DNA of 44,079 bases from Vitrella brassicaformis (Eukaryota > Sar > Vitrellaceae). A program made the translations under genes and the position numbers. Numbering within the stretch: position 1 is the first letter of the stretch; every line of letters starts with the position of its first letter. Where the stretch lies: positions 154,045-198,123 of the forward strand of contig CDMY01000047.1 in assembly GCA_001179505.1 (NCBI GenBank), in the 5' to 3' direction. The notes beneath the pieces were generated by a model. That model did not search any database. It saw only the letters and a program-made list of their open reading frames with translations, and was not told where the DNA came from. Shown here one piece after another: positions 32,276-43,129 of the stretch.

Positions 32276-33429
32276 ATGAGAGTACTGCGAGCGACAACGT
32301 TTCCGTCTCTGCTGCTGGCGTGCTGTGCCTTCGGCCCTCGGTGTGTCAGCGGACAGAGGTGGGAGCCAGGACAGACGGCTCTCAAGTTCCGGAGTCAGTT
32401 TGGCAGCTCACAATTTGTGTTCGGTACGAAAGGCAATTAGGCAACAATAACGCATCTTGTCCTCGTCCTCACCAAGAGTGTCTTATGTGTATGTTGACAG
32501 ACTTGGCTCGAATGAGTCCTGTCGACGCGGGCAAGGGCGGCGAACTGCGGAAAGCTGATGTGGGGTCAATGCCGTCCCTCGCCGGCAACGGCGTCTCGCA
32601 GGTCCTCTACAGGCTGTATCCCTGTGGCATGAACAGGTCAGAAACACACACACATAGACAGACGCACTCAATGAATGCTCGAGGCACACTGACTGACACG
32701 TATGGTTCTCTCTCTGTGTGTCATCCATCAGTGTGCAGATGCATCCCCGCGCCAGTGAGCTGTTCTACGTGATCAACGCGACGGAGCTGGTCGTCGGCTT
32801 TGTGGAGGAAAACGGTGGCCGCACCGTCGAGAACACCCTCAAGACGGGCCAGCTGTCCTTCGTGCCAAAAGGCCTCATGCACTGGCACTACAACGCCGGT
32901 AGGAGCGGCGCACCGGACCGACAGCCAAGCTAGATAGAATTCCTTTATGTGTTGGTTAATCGACCTTCTTCTGTGATCACTGTAGGATGCGAGGACGCTG
33001 TCTTTTTGTCGACATTTAATCACGAGGACCCCGGTGTGGTGACGATTGTCAACGCCTTGTTCGACATCAACGCGACGTCCCTGCAGGCGGCACTCAACGT
33101 CGACCGCGCGCTGGTCGCCGACCTCAAAACGAGTGTACCCCCGTCACCCGTCCCAGGCATCGCAGAGTGCCTCAGGAGATGCGGGCTGGAAGGTAGGCAT
33201 TCCATTCAGCATTCAGCAGTCACTCTCACTCTCACCGTCCGCCGTGCAAGTGTGTGTGTCTGTGTGTGTGTGTCATATAGCTGTGGATCCGTGTGAGCTC
33301 AAGCGGTGCGGCAACCATGAGCGTTGCAGGGTCAACGACGAGGGCAAGGCGGTGTGCGAGTGCAGGGACCAATACGCGAGGGACGAAAACGGCGACTGCA
33401 GACACGTCGGGGGCTGGGGCGAGGGGTAG
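32276..33429 (+). CDS. Secreted germin-like cupin with C-terminal EGF-like domain
   Basis: Five phase-consistent exons: 32276-32423, 32501-32636, 32732-32898, 32986-33192 and 33281-33429 (TAG); 268 residues. Residues 1-27 are a signal peptide (SLLLACCAFG, ending near CVSGQ). Residues 50-200 form a germin-type cupin: box 1 is MHPRASELFYVINATELVVG, box 2 is TGQLSFVPKGLMHWHYNAG. In germins box 1 carries HxH; here the first ligand is Gln (QMH), while the second His, the Glu and the box 2 His remain, so metal binding may be altered. The last exon has six cysteines (CELKRCGNHERCR, VCECRDQ, DCRH) spaced as an EGF-like module. Cupin plus EGF suggests an extracellular enzyme or adhesive protein. Function is inferred. 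Exons 3-5 and the 3' flank are duplicated downstream. Confidence 0.85.
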
Positions 33430-34522
33430 ATATGATATGTATCGAGATACACACACACTATCCATCCATCCATCCAGCCATCCATCCATTGTGCAGTGCA
33501 TCCTCTCACTGACTCAGTCACTCCTTCATCGTCGGCTGCCTATGTATAGGTGTCACGTAGAGGGGTGTTAGGTAGGCTAGGGGGAGACAGACAGAGGGCG
33601 GCGGGACGGGACGGTACGGGAAAGGACAGCTGGACGCTTCTTTTTTACGTGTGTGCTGTATTGTGACATGGTCATGGGCCGTCCACCCAGCTCAGCCGCC
33701 TTCATACATACGTCCATCCATCCATCCATGGCCCTTCGTCTCTTATTTGTAGTGAGTGAATCGGTGTGTATCCTTTATCTATCGCTGTGTGTGTGTGTGT
33801 GTGTGTGTGAGTCACTGACACAACGAACGCGGGCAGGCAGGCAGGAAACCACGCCACGCCCTCTGGCCTGGCCGCCTGGGTGGCGGCCGGCCGCGTGTGG
33901 ACTGCCTGCCTGCCTGCCTGATTGTTTGCCGTTTACTGTTGGCCATCCATCCATCTATGCTGCCTGGCATCCATGTGCTGGCTGGCTGCATGTGGCGACG
34001 GACGATGGGTGCGACTTACTTACTGCTTTAGTGGGTGGGTGGGGCTGGGTCGGATAGAGGCTTGGCTTGGCTTGGCTTGGCTGGGGTGTATTTGTTTGTC
34101 TCCTTCACTACCGTGAAGCGAAGCCGATCATCCTGGCTGGGGGCGGGGCGTGTCGATAGGGCAGGCAGGAAGGCGGAGAGAAAGAGGGAGGAGTGAAGTG
34201 CCTTTGCTTCGGTCGAGGAGGCGTGTGTCGTGCGTGTCGTGGTGTCGCTATACTCTGTAACTAGGCAGGCATCTGTAGTTTTTTCCAGGCGTTCTAGTAG
34301 TGGTCCAGGTCTGTCTTGTGTCTTGCCTTCATCCTTGAGGGTCACCTTTCGTCTGGCCCTCTCGGAGTCCTTCGATCACCGTCTCGTCGCCCTTCCATGT
34401 CACTCGTGGCATCGTGTGTGGTGGATGGGTGGCGGGGCGGCGGCCGCAGGACAGAGAGGGCAGACCAAAGGAAGCAAGCAACACACACACACGCCAAAAA
34501 ACAGACAGACAGACAGACAGAC
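32645..34522 (+). repeat. Segmental duplication, copy A
   Basis: This covers intron 2 of the cupin gene through exon 5 and about 1.1 kb of 3' flank. It matches 35532-37391 almost continuously, with small indels in (CATC)n and (TG)n tracts and a few substitutions. Coding differences in exons 3 and 4 that I compared are synonymous. Confidence 0.9.
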
Positions 34523-34871
34523 GATGGAACCACTAGCTGTGTTTGGGCTGACTGACTTCTTAAGCCGTGTGTGTGTGTGTGCGTGCGACCGACACACCCA
34601 CACGGCTGGGCTGCTGACTGAATGGCCGATGAATGCATTGTGTGGAGTGAATGGGCCAAGAGCGCACGCAACCATGGAGACAGACAGGCAGGCAGGCATG
34701 AACACACACGCACACACACACACACAGAGGGAGAGAGAGGGGCACATGCGCAGTGCACGCCCCCTCCCTCCCTCCCTCTCTGCACACACAGCCCACCCCT
34801 GCGCACATCCGTGTGTGGGAAGGTGCCTGCCTGCGTGCTGCGCACTCCCGCACACGCGCATTCACGAAACT
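33430..34871. other. 3' flank of the cupin gene, no gene seen
   Basis: Simple repeats (CATC, TG, GGCA, CTTGG units) and the first half of the dispersed repeat (about 34320-34500). ORFs here are low-complexity and not conserved in the duplicate. Confidence 0.5.
34320..34500 (+). repeat. Dispersed repeat, copy 2 (5' half only)
   Basis: Matches about 620-745 and 37200-37360, from the CCCTCTCG landmark through GACCAAAGGAAG, then stops near 34522 where the sequence becomes unique (CCACTAGCTGTGTTTGGGC). Confidence 0.75.
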
Positions 34872-34940
34872 CGCAAACCCTACATAGCATAGTTAGGGTT
34901 TAGGTATAGGGTTTAGGGTGTGGGGTTTCTCAAACCCTGC
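34872..34940 (+). repeat. Interstitial telomere-like repeats, mainly TTTAGGG orientation
   Basis: GTTAGGGTTTAGGTATAGGG then TTTAGGGTG spans 34891-34920, preceded by AAACCCTAC (about 34875) and followed by CTCAAACCCTG. The oppositely oriented motifs form an imperfect inverted repeat. It lies exactly between the two halves of the duplicated region. Confidence 0.85.
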
Positions 34941-35089
34941 GAGCTTAGAAGTGCTCGGGGGAAGGCACGCGCACAATTGCGGCAGATCTCCGCAGAGAGG
35001 CTCACAGGAAGGCCATACACGCAGTCAGGAGCAGCCAGAAGATCAAATAGGCTGACATCTCTCTCTGTATGCGCGTCTGTCTGTGTGTG

Positions 35090-35489
35090 CAGGTCGAGAT
35101 GGCCGTGTTCCGCCACGACCCGGAGGCTCATTCGGGTGCCAGAGGATTGCTCTCGATGAAGGCTTTGCTATGCGCCGACCAATCGGCCTCTGCGGAACTT
35201 CTCTCTGACCCCCTCCCTCTCCCATTTTTGTGCATCTCCGCAGGCCCGTGTTTGGCTCTGTGGATGCGGCCCGGTCCATCCGACGCATGGGTGTGGTGCA
35301 TCAGCTCATAAACCACACAGGTGCCAAAGGAGAGGTCAGCAGCAGCCCCACACACAGAGCACCGACGCTGGCGCGATTTTCACTTTCTGTAGGGTCACCC
35401 TTGTCGAGTGTCTGCAGGCCCACAGAGACCTGATAGACAAGATCCAAGAGGTGGATGTCATTGTGGGGGCGCACTATGGACCGGAATAA
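35090..35489 (+). pseudogene. Gene relic, possibly metallophosphoesterase/5'-nucleotidase-like
   Basis: Three exon-like pieces, each behind a splice-acceptor-like AG, have coding character: VEMAVFRHDPEAHS (about 35096), PVFGSVDAARSIRRMG with VVHQLINHT (about 35245-35320), and VTLVECLQAHRDLIDKIQEV with DVIVGAHYGPE and a TAA at 35487-35489. The last resembles the DVIVGGHSH motif of the 5'-nucleotidase metallophosphatase domain, cut off just after it. No start, catalytic N-terminal motifs or C-terminal domain are present, and the cupin duplicate begins about 40 bases on. I read it as a fragment left at a rearrangement junction. The family call is weak. Confidence 0.35.
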
Positions 35490-35531
35490 CATCGAGAAAA
35501 TCTCACCTCCTCGCTTGACCCCGTCAGCCGC

Positions 35532-36333
35532 CCACACACATAGACAGACAGACGCACTCAATGAATGCTCGAGGCACACTGACTGACACGTTTGTATGGT
35601 TCTCTCTCTGTGTGTCATCCATCCATCAGTGTGCAGATGCATCCCCGCGCCAGTGAGCTGTTCTATGTGATCAACGCGACGGAGCTGGTCGTCGGCTTTG
35701 TGGAGGAAAACGGTGGCCGCACCGTCGAGAACACCCTCAAGACGGGCCAGCTGTCCTTCGTGCCAAAAGGCCTCATGCACTGGCACTACAACGCCGGTAG
35801 GCAGGAGCGGCGCACCGGACCGACAGCCAAGCTAGATAGAATTCCTATATATGTGTTGGTTAATCGACCTTCTTCTGTGATCACTGTAGGATGCGAGGAC
35901 GCTGTCTTTTTGTCGACATTTAATCACGAGGACCCCGGTGTGGTGACGATCGTCAACGCGCTGTTCGACATCAACGCGACGTCCCTGCAGGCGGCACTCA
36001 ACGTCGACCGCGCGCTGGTCGCCGACCTCAAAACGAGTGTACCCCCGTCACCCGTCCCAGGCATCGCAGAGTGCCTCAGGAGATGCGGGCTGGAAGGTAG
36101 GCATTCCATTCAGCATTCAGCAGTCACTCTCACTCTCACCGTCCGCCGTGCAAGTGCGTGTGTCTGTGTGTGTGTGTCATATAGCTGTGGATCCGTGTGA
36201 GCTCAAGCGGTGCGGCAACCATGAGCGTTGAAGGGTCAACGACGAGGGCAAGGCGGTGTGCGAGTGCAGGGACCAATACGCGAGGGACGAAAACGGCGAC
36301 TGCAGACACGTCGGGGGCTGGGGCGAGGGGTAG
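35532..36333 (+). pseudogene. Truncated cupin-EGF pseudogene
   Basis: Exons 3-5 of the cupin gene recur at 35630-35796, 35890-36096 and 36185-36333 with conserved splice sites. Exons 1 and 2, which encode the signal peptide and cupin entry strand, are absent; the duplication begins inside intron 2. In exon 5 the codon for the third EGF cysteine (TGC at 33325-33327 in the intact gene) reads TGA at 36229-36231. The few differences in exons 3-4 are silent, which points to a recent copy. Confidence 0.85.
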
Positions 36334-37391
36334 ATATGATATGTGTCACAGAGATACACACACACCATCCATCCATCCATCCATTGTGCAGTGCATCCTC
36401 TCACTCCTTCACTCATCGTTTCCTGCCGATGTATAGGTGTCACGTAGAGGGGCGCTAGGTAGGCTAGGGGGAGACAGACAGAGGGGGACGGGACGGGACG
36501 GTACGGGAAAGGACAGCTGGACGCTTCTTTTTTACGTATGCTGTATGTACCATGGTGGCCATCCACCCCACCCAGCTCAGCCGCCTTCATACATACGTCC
36601 ATCCATCCACCCATCCATGGCCCTTCGTCTCTTATTTGTAGTGAGTGAATCGGTGTGTATCCTTTATCTATCTATCGCTCTCTGTGTGTGACTCACTGAC
36701 ACAACGAATGCGGGCAGGCAGGCAGGAAACCACGCCACGCCCTCTGGCCTGGCCGCCTGGGTGGCGGCCGGCCGTGTGTGATGGACTGCCTGCCTGATTG
36801 TTTGCCGTTTACTGTTGGCCATCCATCCATCTGTGCTGCCTGGCATCCATGTGCTGGCTGGCTGCATGTGGCGACGGACGATGGGTGCGACTTACTTACT
36901 GCTTTAGTGGGTGGGTGGGGCTGGGTCGGATAGAGGCTTGGCTTGGCTTGGCTTGGCTGGGGTGTATTTGTTTGTCTCCTTCACTACCGTGAAGCTAAGC
37001 CGATCATCCTGGCTGGGGGCGGGGCGTGTCGATAGGGCAGGCAGGAAGGCGGAGAGAAAGAGGGAGGAGTGAAGTGCCTTTATCGCTTCGGTCGAGGAGG
37101 CGTGTGTCGTGCGTGTCGTGGTGTCGCTATACTCTGTAACTAGGCAGGCATCTGTAGTTTTTTCCAGGCGTTCTAGTAGTGATCCAGATCTGTCTTTTGT
37201 CTTGCCTTCATCCTTGAGGGTCACCTTTCGTCTGTCCCTCTCGGAGTCCTCCGATGCCACCTCGCCACCCTTCCATGTCACTCGTGGCATCGTGTGGGGT
37301 GGGTCGGTGGCGGGGCGGCGGCCGCAGGACAGAGAGGGCAGACCAAAGGAAGCAAGCAGCACCCACACACACCACAGACAGACAGACAGAC
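35532..37391 (+). repeat. Segmental duplication, copy B
   Basis: Partner of 32645-34522. It includes the truncated cupin copy and the same run of low-complexity flank in the same order and orientation. Beyond 37391 it continues into the second half of the dispersed repeat, which copy A lacks. Confidence 0.9.
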
Positions 37392-37640
37392 CGGCCCTGT
37401 GTATCTGCCCGGCATGAGACCCTCAGTCAGTCTGTCATCTTGTTGTTACATTGGACACCTCCCGGCAGCTCACTGGCCTGCCTTCTGTCTTTCATGCCCG
37501 ACATGACTTTGGTCTTTCTGTGCCGTGTGAGTGCACTGTGGGACTGAGGTGGTGGCGGGGGTCAAAGGCAAAGCGGGACAGAGAGGCCCTTAAAAGGGCA
37601 TATGCATTCAGTGAGTGCGGAGTCAGTGGGGACTCCACTC
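37200..37640 (+). repeat. Dispersed repeat, copy 3 (full length)
   Basis: Aligns with 600-1040 along its whole length and with 34320-34500 over its first half. It ends about 140 bases upstream of the F-box-like gene start. Confidence 0.75.
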
Positions 37641-37778
37641 ACCGCAGATCGATGAATCCATCAAACGTCCGTATGTAGCAGCAGCTCAATGGACATCATC
37701 TTGCTCCATTCATCCCCCATTCATGGACATCCACCGCAGCGCTGCGAGCTTAGATTCGTCGGATCTCGAGCGTAAGCG

Positions 37779-39424
37779 ATGGATACACATCCCCTCAATC
37801 AGGCCGCACGGCCCCCTTCCCCAGTCGAAGATCCCCTCATTCTCACCTTCATCCTACCCTTCCTCATCCTCGCGGAGAAGCTGACGTTTCTCACTGTCTG
37901 CCGTCAATGGAATGGCACCTTCTGGGGCGGTGGGAGGTCCTCCTTCAAGCTCACAAGCCGCATGCTGCTCAACCTTAACCCGCACCAGATGGCTCAGGTC
38001 GTCGCCAAGCTGTCGCACGTCCAGCGACTGACCGTGGAGCTTCGTTTGCGTGATGCCAATGGCCAGCGAGCCCGTCGTGTCGTTGAGGAGATCATCGGAG
38101 CTGTGTTCAGGAGTCCCGCCGTGCGGGGCAGTTTGCAGCACTTGGAGGTGTTTGCGCTTCAGCACCCCGAGCAGCCTTGGGAGATGGTCGTGGGCAATAT
38201 CCGCAGGCATGTCCAGCGGCCTCTCGCTGTCACTCTGCGCAACCTGCGCATCAAACTCTACAGGTACGCATCCAAAGCAAAGGCAGCCAATGAGCTCTCG
38301 CCGGTCAAGTGATGCTATGCTGCCTGTTGACATTCGGTGCGCAGAGTCCGCGGCCGGCTCATGTTTCCCGCCGTCACCTTTCACTATGTTCGCCATCTGA
38401 CGCTCATCAACTGTGACATTCGGCCCGATTTCCCCGACACAGTAGGGGGTGTTCCGCTGCCAGGTCTTCCCGGCCCATACGACGCCCTGTCTGACATCTC
38501 CATTGTCACGGCGCTGTCCGAACTTCCCGGCCCGTGGCGATTCCAGGTACCCCCACCCCACACACCACACATCTGCTCTGCTCGTGCATCCATCCATTCC
38601 TCTGCTCTTGTGGTGGTTGTCTTGTCTGGTTCGTGTCTTGTGTCTGCCTGCAGCATGCGATGGTTGGTGGGTTCATCAACAGCCCGACCATCAACCAGGT
38701 GGCGTGTCTGCTGGAGGCCTTCCGCCACTTCTGCGCCGCGCGCCTCGAGCGGCTGGCACTGCGTAACGTGGCCTACGCGCCCACGGCCGGGGTCGATTTC
38801 CGCGGTGTGGCTCCTCCTCCCTTCCACTGGACGGACGACGGAACCGAGAACTATCTAGACCGGCTGGATGAGCTGATCGGGGGTGGACAAGGGACGGCGG
38901 GGGGCACTGAGCCGGTGGCGACCTATGGAGATGCTCTGGTCAGGGGCGTCGCGCGGTTCCAAGACGCCCTTCACTCATACAACAACCTCCACTGCATCGA
39001 GTGGACGCAAGACGCCGATGGGCTTGACCCGGGCGGCGAGATGGCCCACCTGCGACGGTCATACGCCTTCATCCGGCTGCTGTTTGCACCGGGGGCCTTG
39101 GCGTTTCCCGCCATCCGAGACATCAGCATTGCCGGAGACCGTCTGCCGAGCGTGGCGACGACTGAGGCCGCCGCCCCGTCCAGCCTCCCTCAGCCGCAGA
39201 CCAGCCGGCCGCAGTTGGTGAGCCGATTGGCTGATGCACTGCGGCGTGACTACTTGAGGGCGATGAGGGAGCGGAGTGCGTGGACCAAGGCTGAGAAGAT
39301 CGGTGGGGATCGGCAGTGGGTGGCGGCGCTGCACAGAGGTGTGGTGGAGAAGTTGGGCCTGCTGTCTGCGTGGACGCCGAATCAGGGTGGCCAGCAGGCA
39401 GAGAGGTCGTGGCTCGAGCGGTAG
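37779..39424 (+). CDS. F-box-like protein
   Basis: Three exons in phase: 37779-38263, 38345-38546 and 38654-39424 (TAG); 485 residues. Near the N-terminus, VEDPLILTFILPFLILAEKL then FLTVCRQWNGTF has the pattern of an F-box, the SKP1-binding segment of SCF ubiquitin ligase adaptors. The following 250 residues have leucine-rich stretches (VQRLTVELRLRD, SLQHLEVFAL, VRHLTLINCD, LERLALRNVAYA) like irregular leucine-rich repeats that would bind a target. The C-terminus is helical (LADALRRDYLRAMRERSAW). The start is the ATG before THPLNQAARPPSP. Splice sites are clean (CAG/GTACGC, CAG/GTACCC). The F-box call is by pattern only; the gene itself is well supported. It lies just downstream of the duplicated repeat block. 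Confidence 0.7.
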
Positions 39425-39789
39425 TGCGTTCCGTTCGCGGTGGTGTCTGTCGGTGTGTGTGTGGTATGTGCGCTGTGCTCCTCGGCGTGGGGATGTGAAC
39501 ATTAGGGAGTCGAATCGAAAGCGATGTGCCACTACTGATGGAAGTTGACTGGTTGGTAGTATAGCCTTAGGTGAAAGATGTTTGATGGATGGGACAACCA
39601 GGTCAACGCACGTAACATGCGCAATACTCCATATCCATCCATCCATCCATCCATGCATCCATCCATTCATCCATCCATCCATCGCATGGGATGATGAAAT
39701 GAGAAGGCAGCTGTACACTCGCAGAGACAAGACGAAGCAACGAACGCGTCAGGCCATTCCTCCCTCCCTCCCTCCCTCCCTCCCTGCGG
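39425..39789. other. Convergent intergenic region with microsatellites
   Basis: (ATCC)n with interruptions at about 39630-39684 and (CCCT)n at about 39759-39785. No coding signature. Confidence 0.5.
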
Positions 39790-40248
39790 TCAGTCGAAGT
39801 GGTATTCTCTCTGCTTCAGCAGCCTGTCCACCTTGCTGCCGATCTCTTGCAGCGCCGCCTGCATGGCGGCCACCTGCTGCTGTAGACTTGCAAGGGCACC
39901 AGCGTCGTACCCCTCCACCACCAAGTTGTGCACCTCCTCCAGCGTCTTGGCCGTCCTCAGCTGGTCCTCGTGGATCACATCCGCGTGATCTTCCAGGATC
40001 GCCAGATTCTTGTTCACCGTGTTGAACCGCTGGTCGACGGCAGTCCGCAGCTTGCTGATGGAGCTCTTGATGCTCTCAAGGGTCGGTTTCTGCAGCTGTT
40101 CTCCCTCCTCTTTAATGAGTGAACCGCCCATTGTGCAGGTGCCCTCCGCTGGTCGCTGCGGCTCGTGGCGTGAATCGATGGATGAGGCGTCGGTGGTGCC
40201 GAAAAACCCGACCAGCAAGGCGATTACCAACCAAACAGTCAACATCAT
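39790..40248 (-). CDS. Small secreted or membrane-anchored coiled-coil protein
   Basis: A single exon from ATG at 40248 to TGA at 39792-39790, 152 residues. Residues 1-21 ([20 protein letters not shown]) form a signal peptide or signal anchor. Residues about 48-145 are heptad-rich ([51 protein letters not shown]) and should form a coiled coil. A second ATG follows one codon on. The ORF is open upstream of the ATG but without another ATG. I recognise no family. It is head-to-head with the Pro/Gly-rich gene, and its lack of introns is unusual for this window. Confidence 0.65.
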   Translation of the reverse strand: MMLTVWLVIALLVGFFGTTDASSIDSRHEPQRPAEGTCTMGGSLIKEEGEQLQKPTLESIKSSISKLRTAVDQRFNTVNKNLAILEDHADVIHEDQLRTAKTLEEVHNLVVEGYDAGALASLQQQVAAMQAALQEIGSKVDRLLKQREYHFD

Positions 40249-40342
40249 CAGCGATGGGTCTGCATCCCTGTAAATCTCGGTAAACAAAAAAGAGGATTCC
40301 CCGCTTGTAGGGTAGGTCCCCAGCGATGAAGGTCTGACGGTG
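40249..40342. promoter_or_regulatory. Divergent promoter, 94 bases
   Basis: The start codons of the small coiled-coil protein (minus) and the Pro/Gly-rich protein (plus) lie 94 bases apart. Function as a shared promoter is inferred from position. Confidence 0.4.
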
Positions 40343-43089
40343 ATGGATAGCCCTGAGGAGACCTCCTCCAATCCTCAGCGCCCGGAGGCCTCCAATTCTC
40401 ACCTCTCGTCGGCAGAGGGGACTGATGCGGCGATAGATGCGGCTGCCAGTGGCCATCCAGCTGACGGCGAGAGAGGGGCGCTGGACACAGGCCCTCAGCA
40501 CTACGGGCCTGGCAAACAGCTGCGGCTACTAGCAAGTGAGGGGAGAATGAATTCATGCACCGCAAATGGATAATGAAATCTCTGCTGATCTCTGCGTGCA
40601 CCCATTGGCTGCAGATGACAGCTACATCAACTGGGACCTTTCAGTGGTGGATGAGCATCATCATGATGATAGTGTGGGCGATGACGCCTACCTGCATTCT
40701 GACGGGCCTGATCAGTCGCAGCCCTTCGTGACCCCTCGTCCAGGCCCCGCCAGCTCGGCTGCAGCCAACGACGATGCACTGTTCCACACGCCCTTCTCTC
40801 CCCACCACCAGCAGCCGCCGTCACGACTCGACACTGACACCGCAATCCGTACTGAAGACAGCCTACCCCTACCCCTCCCTGGCGCCGGCACTGAGCCCCC
40901 GCCACTGCCTCGCTTCGGCAGCCCCTCGCAGGCCACCGATGAGGATGTGCGAGACCGCTCGTGGGTTGTGGCGGAGGAAGGGGCGGATTGCCAGGGGGGA
41001 GAGGGCGCGGGTAAGGGGGATTCTGACGGTGGAGGCGGTGGTGATGGTGGTGATGGTGGTAATGGTGGTGATAGGGGTCGCGACGAGGACCATCGTCTGC
41101 TGACTGAGGCGCTGGGGAGGGCGCGGGCCGCCGCAGGGGGCAGTGGGTTGAAGGAGAGGAAGCGGGACTATGGGAAACCGTGGCTAGCAAATACGGTAAG
41201 GTGGGAGTGAAGCCATGATCCAGCGAGATCTGAATGGACGGATGGATGGATGGATGTGTGCAGTTGAGGGCCGAGGAGGGAGTAGCAGTAGCTGATGGTG
41301 CCGAGCCGGCTGACCCATCTGTACGCGCGTCCAGTCCACCTACCAAATATTTCCATCCACACAAAGACCTGAACTGACAAAGGGGGGCCAACCGCTGTCT
41401 TTGTGTGGGGTATGTATGCCGTCTGTCTGATCCGATCCATTCTCAGGTGTCATCAGGTGCGCGTCCGTCGCAGCTCTCCACTATATTAGATGCGGCCGGC
41501 GAGAAGGAGGTAAGGATGGATGAACCCAGAGAACAAGACAAAGAAAGTGCCCACATCCATCCATCCATCCATTCACTGCAGGGCGAGGAGCTGTTGTTCA
41601 TCTACACCAAAGCTAAGGTGAGCGGGAGGGGACGCACCGGACAGGAGTGATCTTCCTTCCCATGCATGTTGTGTGTTTCTGTGCCTGTCGGTCAGGAGCT
41701 GTATGGCGGCATGCCGATCCGGGAGGCCCTGCGGCTGTATCTCGAGAAGGACGCTGGGGGCGAAGAGGGCCACCAGGATGGGGATGCACCCACGCCCGCA
41801 CCTGCACCCATACATCCACACCCACACACACAGAACTCAAACCGTACGGACACACCACACCCACAGCTGAACACAAAATAGCTCTTGTCTGCAGACATCG
41901 CTGTGTTGTTCTGTTTTCCTCCGTGCAGCAGGTGCGGCCTGTCCCTCTCTGCCCCCGTCCGGACCGCCGGCGTCGCACACGCCCCCTCCCGCAGATGGCA
42001 ACATGCAAGGCTTTGAGAGCCCCATCACCTTCGTCCTGCGCCGCCCCAACAAGTCGCCCATTCCACATAACGTCGAGCCAGATAGCGATAGGTACCCGAG
42101 AGGCATATGATTTACATACGCTGTATGTGTGTCACGTCTCGCCTTTCCCTCTCTTCGATCAGTTCTGTGTCGCCCGAGGTACCCCCGTTCCCCCATGCAC
42201 TGGGCAAGCGGCCCCCAGGCAAGAAGAAGAAGGCAGCTGCTGCAGCAGCGGGCACCTCCCGGCTCCTCTCACCCCCAGCGGCGGGCGACGGCGGCACCGG
42301 CTCGTGCAACAACTCACCCATCGCCAAGAGACCCGACACACATCTGCAGTCGCCTTCGCCAGGTCTCGAGGAGCCTACGAAGCCCGCACCGGCCGCTCCG
42401 AAGAAGCCGGAAGGCGTTGTTGGCACACATCCCTTCTCGTCGGTGCCGAGCCTGAGCCCGTCACCTGGACGTCAGAGGGGCGGTGCTGGTGCTGGTGGTG
42501 GTGGTGCTGGATTGGCGGGCGGCAACACTGCAGCACGGGCCAAGAAGCGACACGGCGGGGGAGGGGGAGGAGGGCTGACCATGACACCCCGCAGCAAGAG
42601 GCACCCCGATCTGCCTCCGCGGCACCCCGGCAGCCGTCCGGGGCCACCATCCAAAGCAGTGCCACCTCTGCCCCCTGCCAAGCCAAATACCACCGAGCAA
42701 TCGTCACATTCGCATCACCGTACTGAGGAGGAGCGCACCCCAGCCCAAGACCAAAACACCATCCGGCGGCAGCAGCAGCAGCAGGTGCCTCTGCGTCTGG
42801 AGGGCGGCATGTCGGGGGGTGTTGTGCATAAGGCGGTGGTTAAGCAATCGGGGACGGATGGGGGAGCTGATGTGCCTGAGGGTCCTAGCATTCAGGGGTG
42901 GGCTACTGGTGCTGGTGCTGGCGCAGGTGTTGGGGCTGCGGGGGTTGGGATGCGGCGGATGACTGCGGGAGGGGAGAGGGGCATGGTGGGAGGAAACATC
43001 AACATCCCGACGAAGGGTCTGCAGGTGAGCGTGAGAATTTGGTCACCAGACACCCACTACTGCTCCGCACAACACCTCTTGTGTCGCCT

Positions 43090-43129
<40 letters not shown>

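Noticed and set aside
34342-34890. Several 90-220 residue ORFs on both strands in 34230-34903
   Set aside because: They consist of translated (CA)n, (GA)n and repeat sequence rich in His/Thr/Cys/Val, and are not conserved in the duplicated copy.
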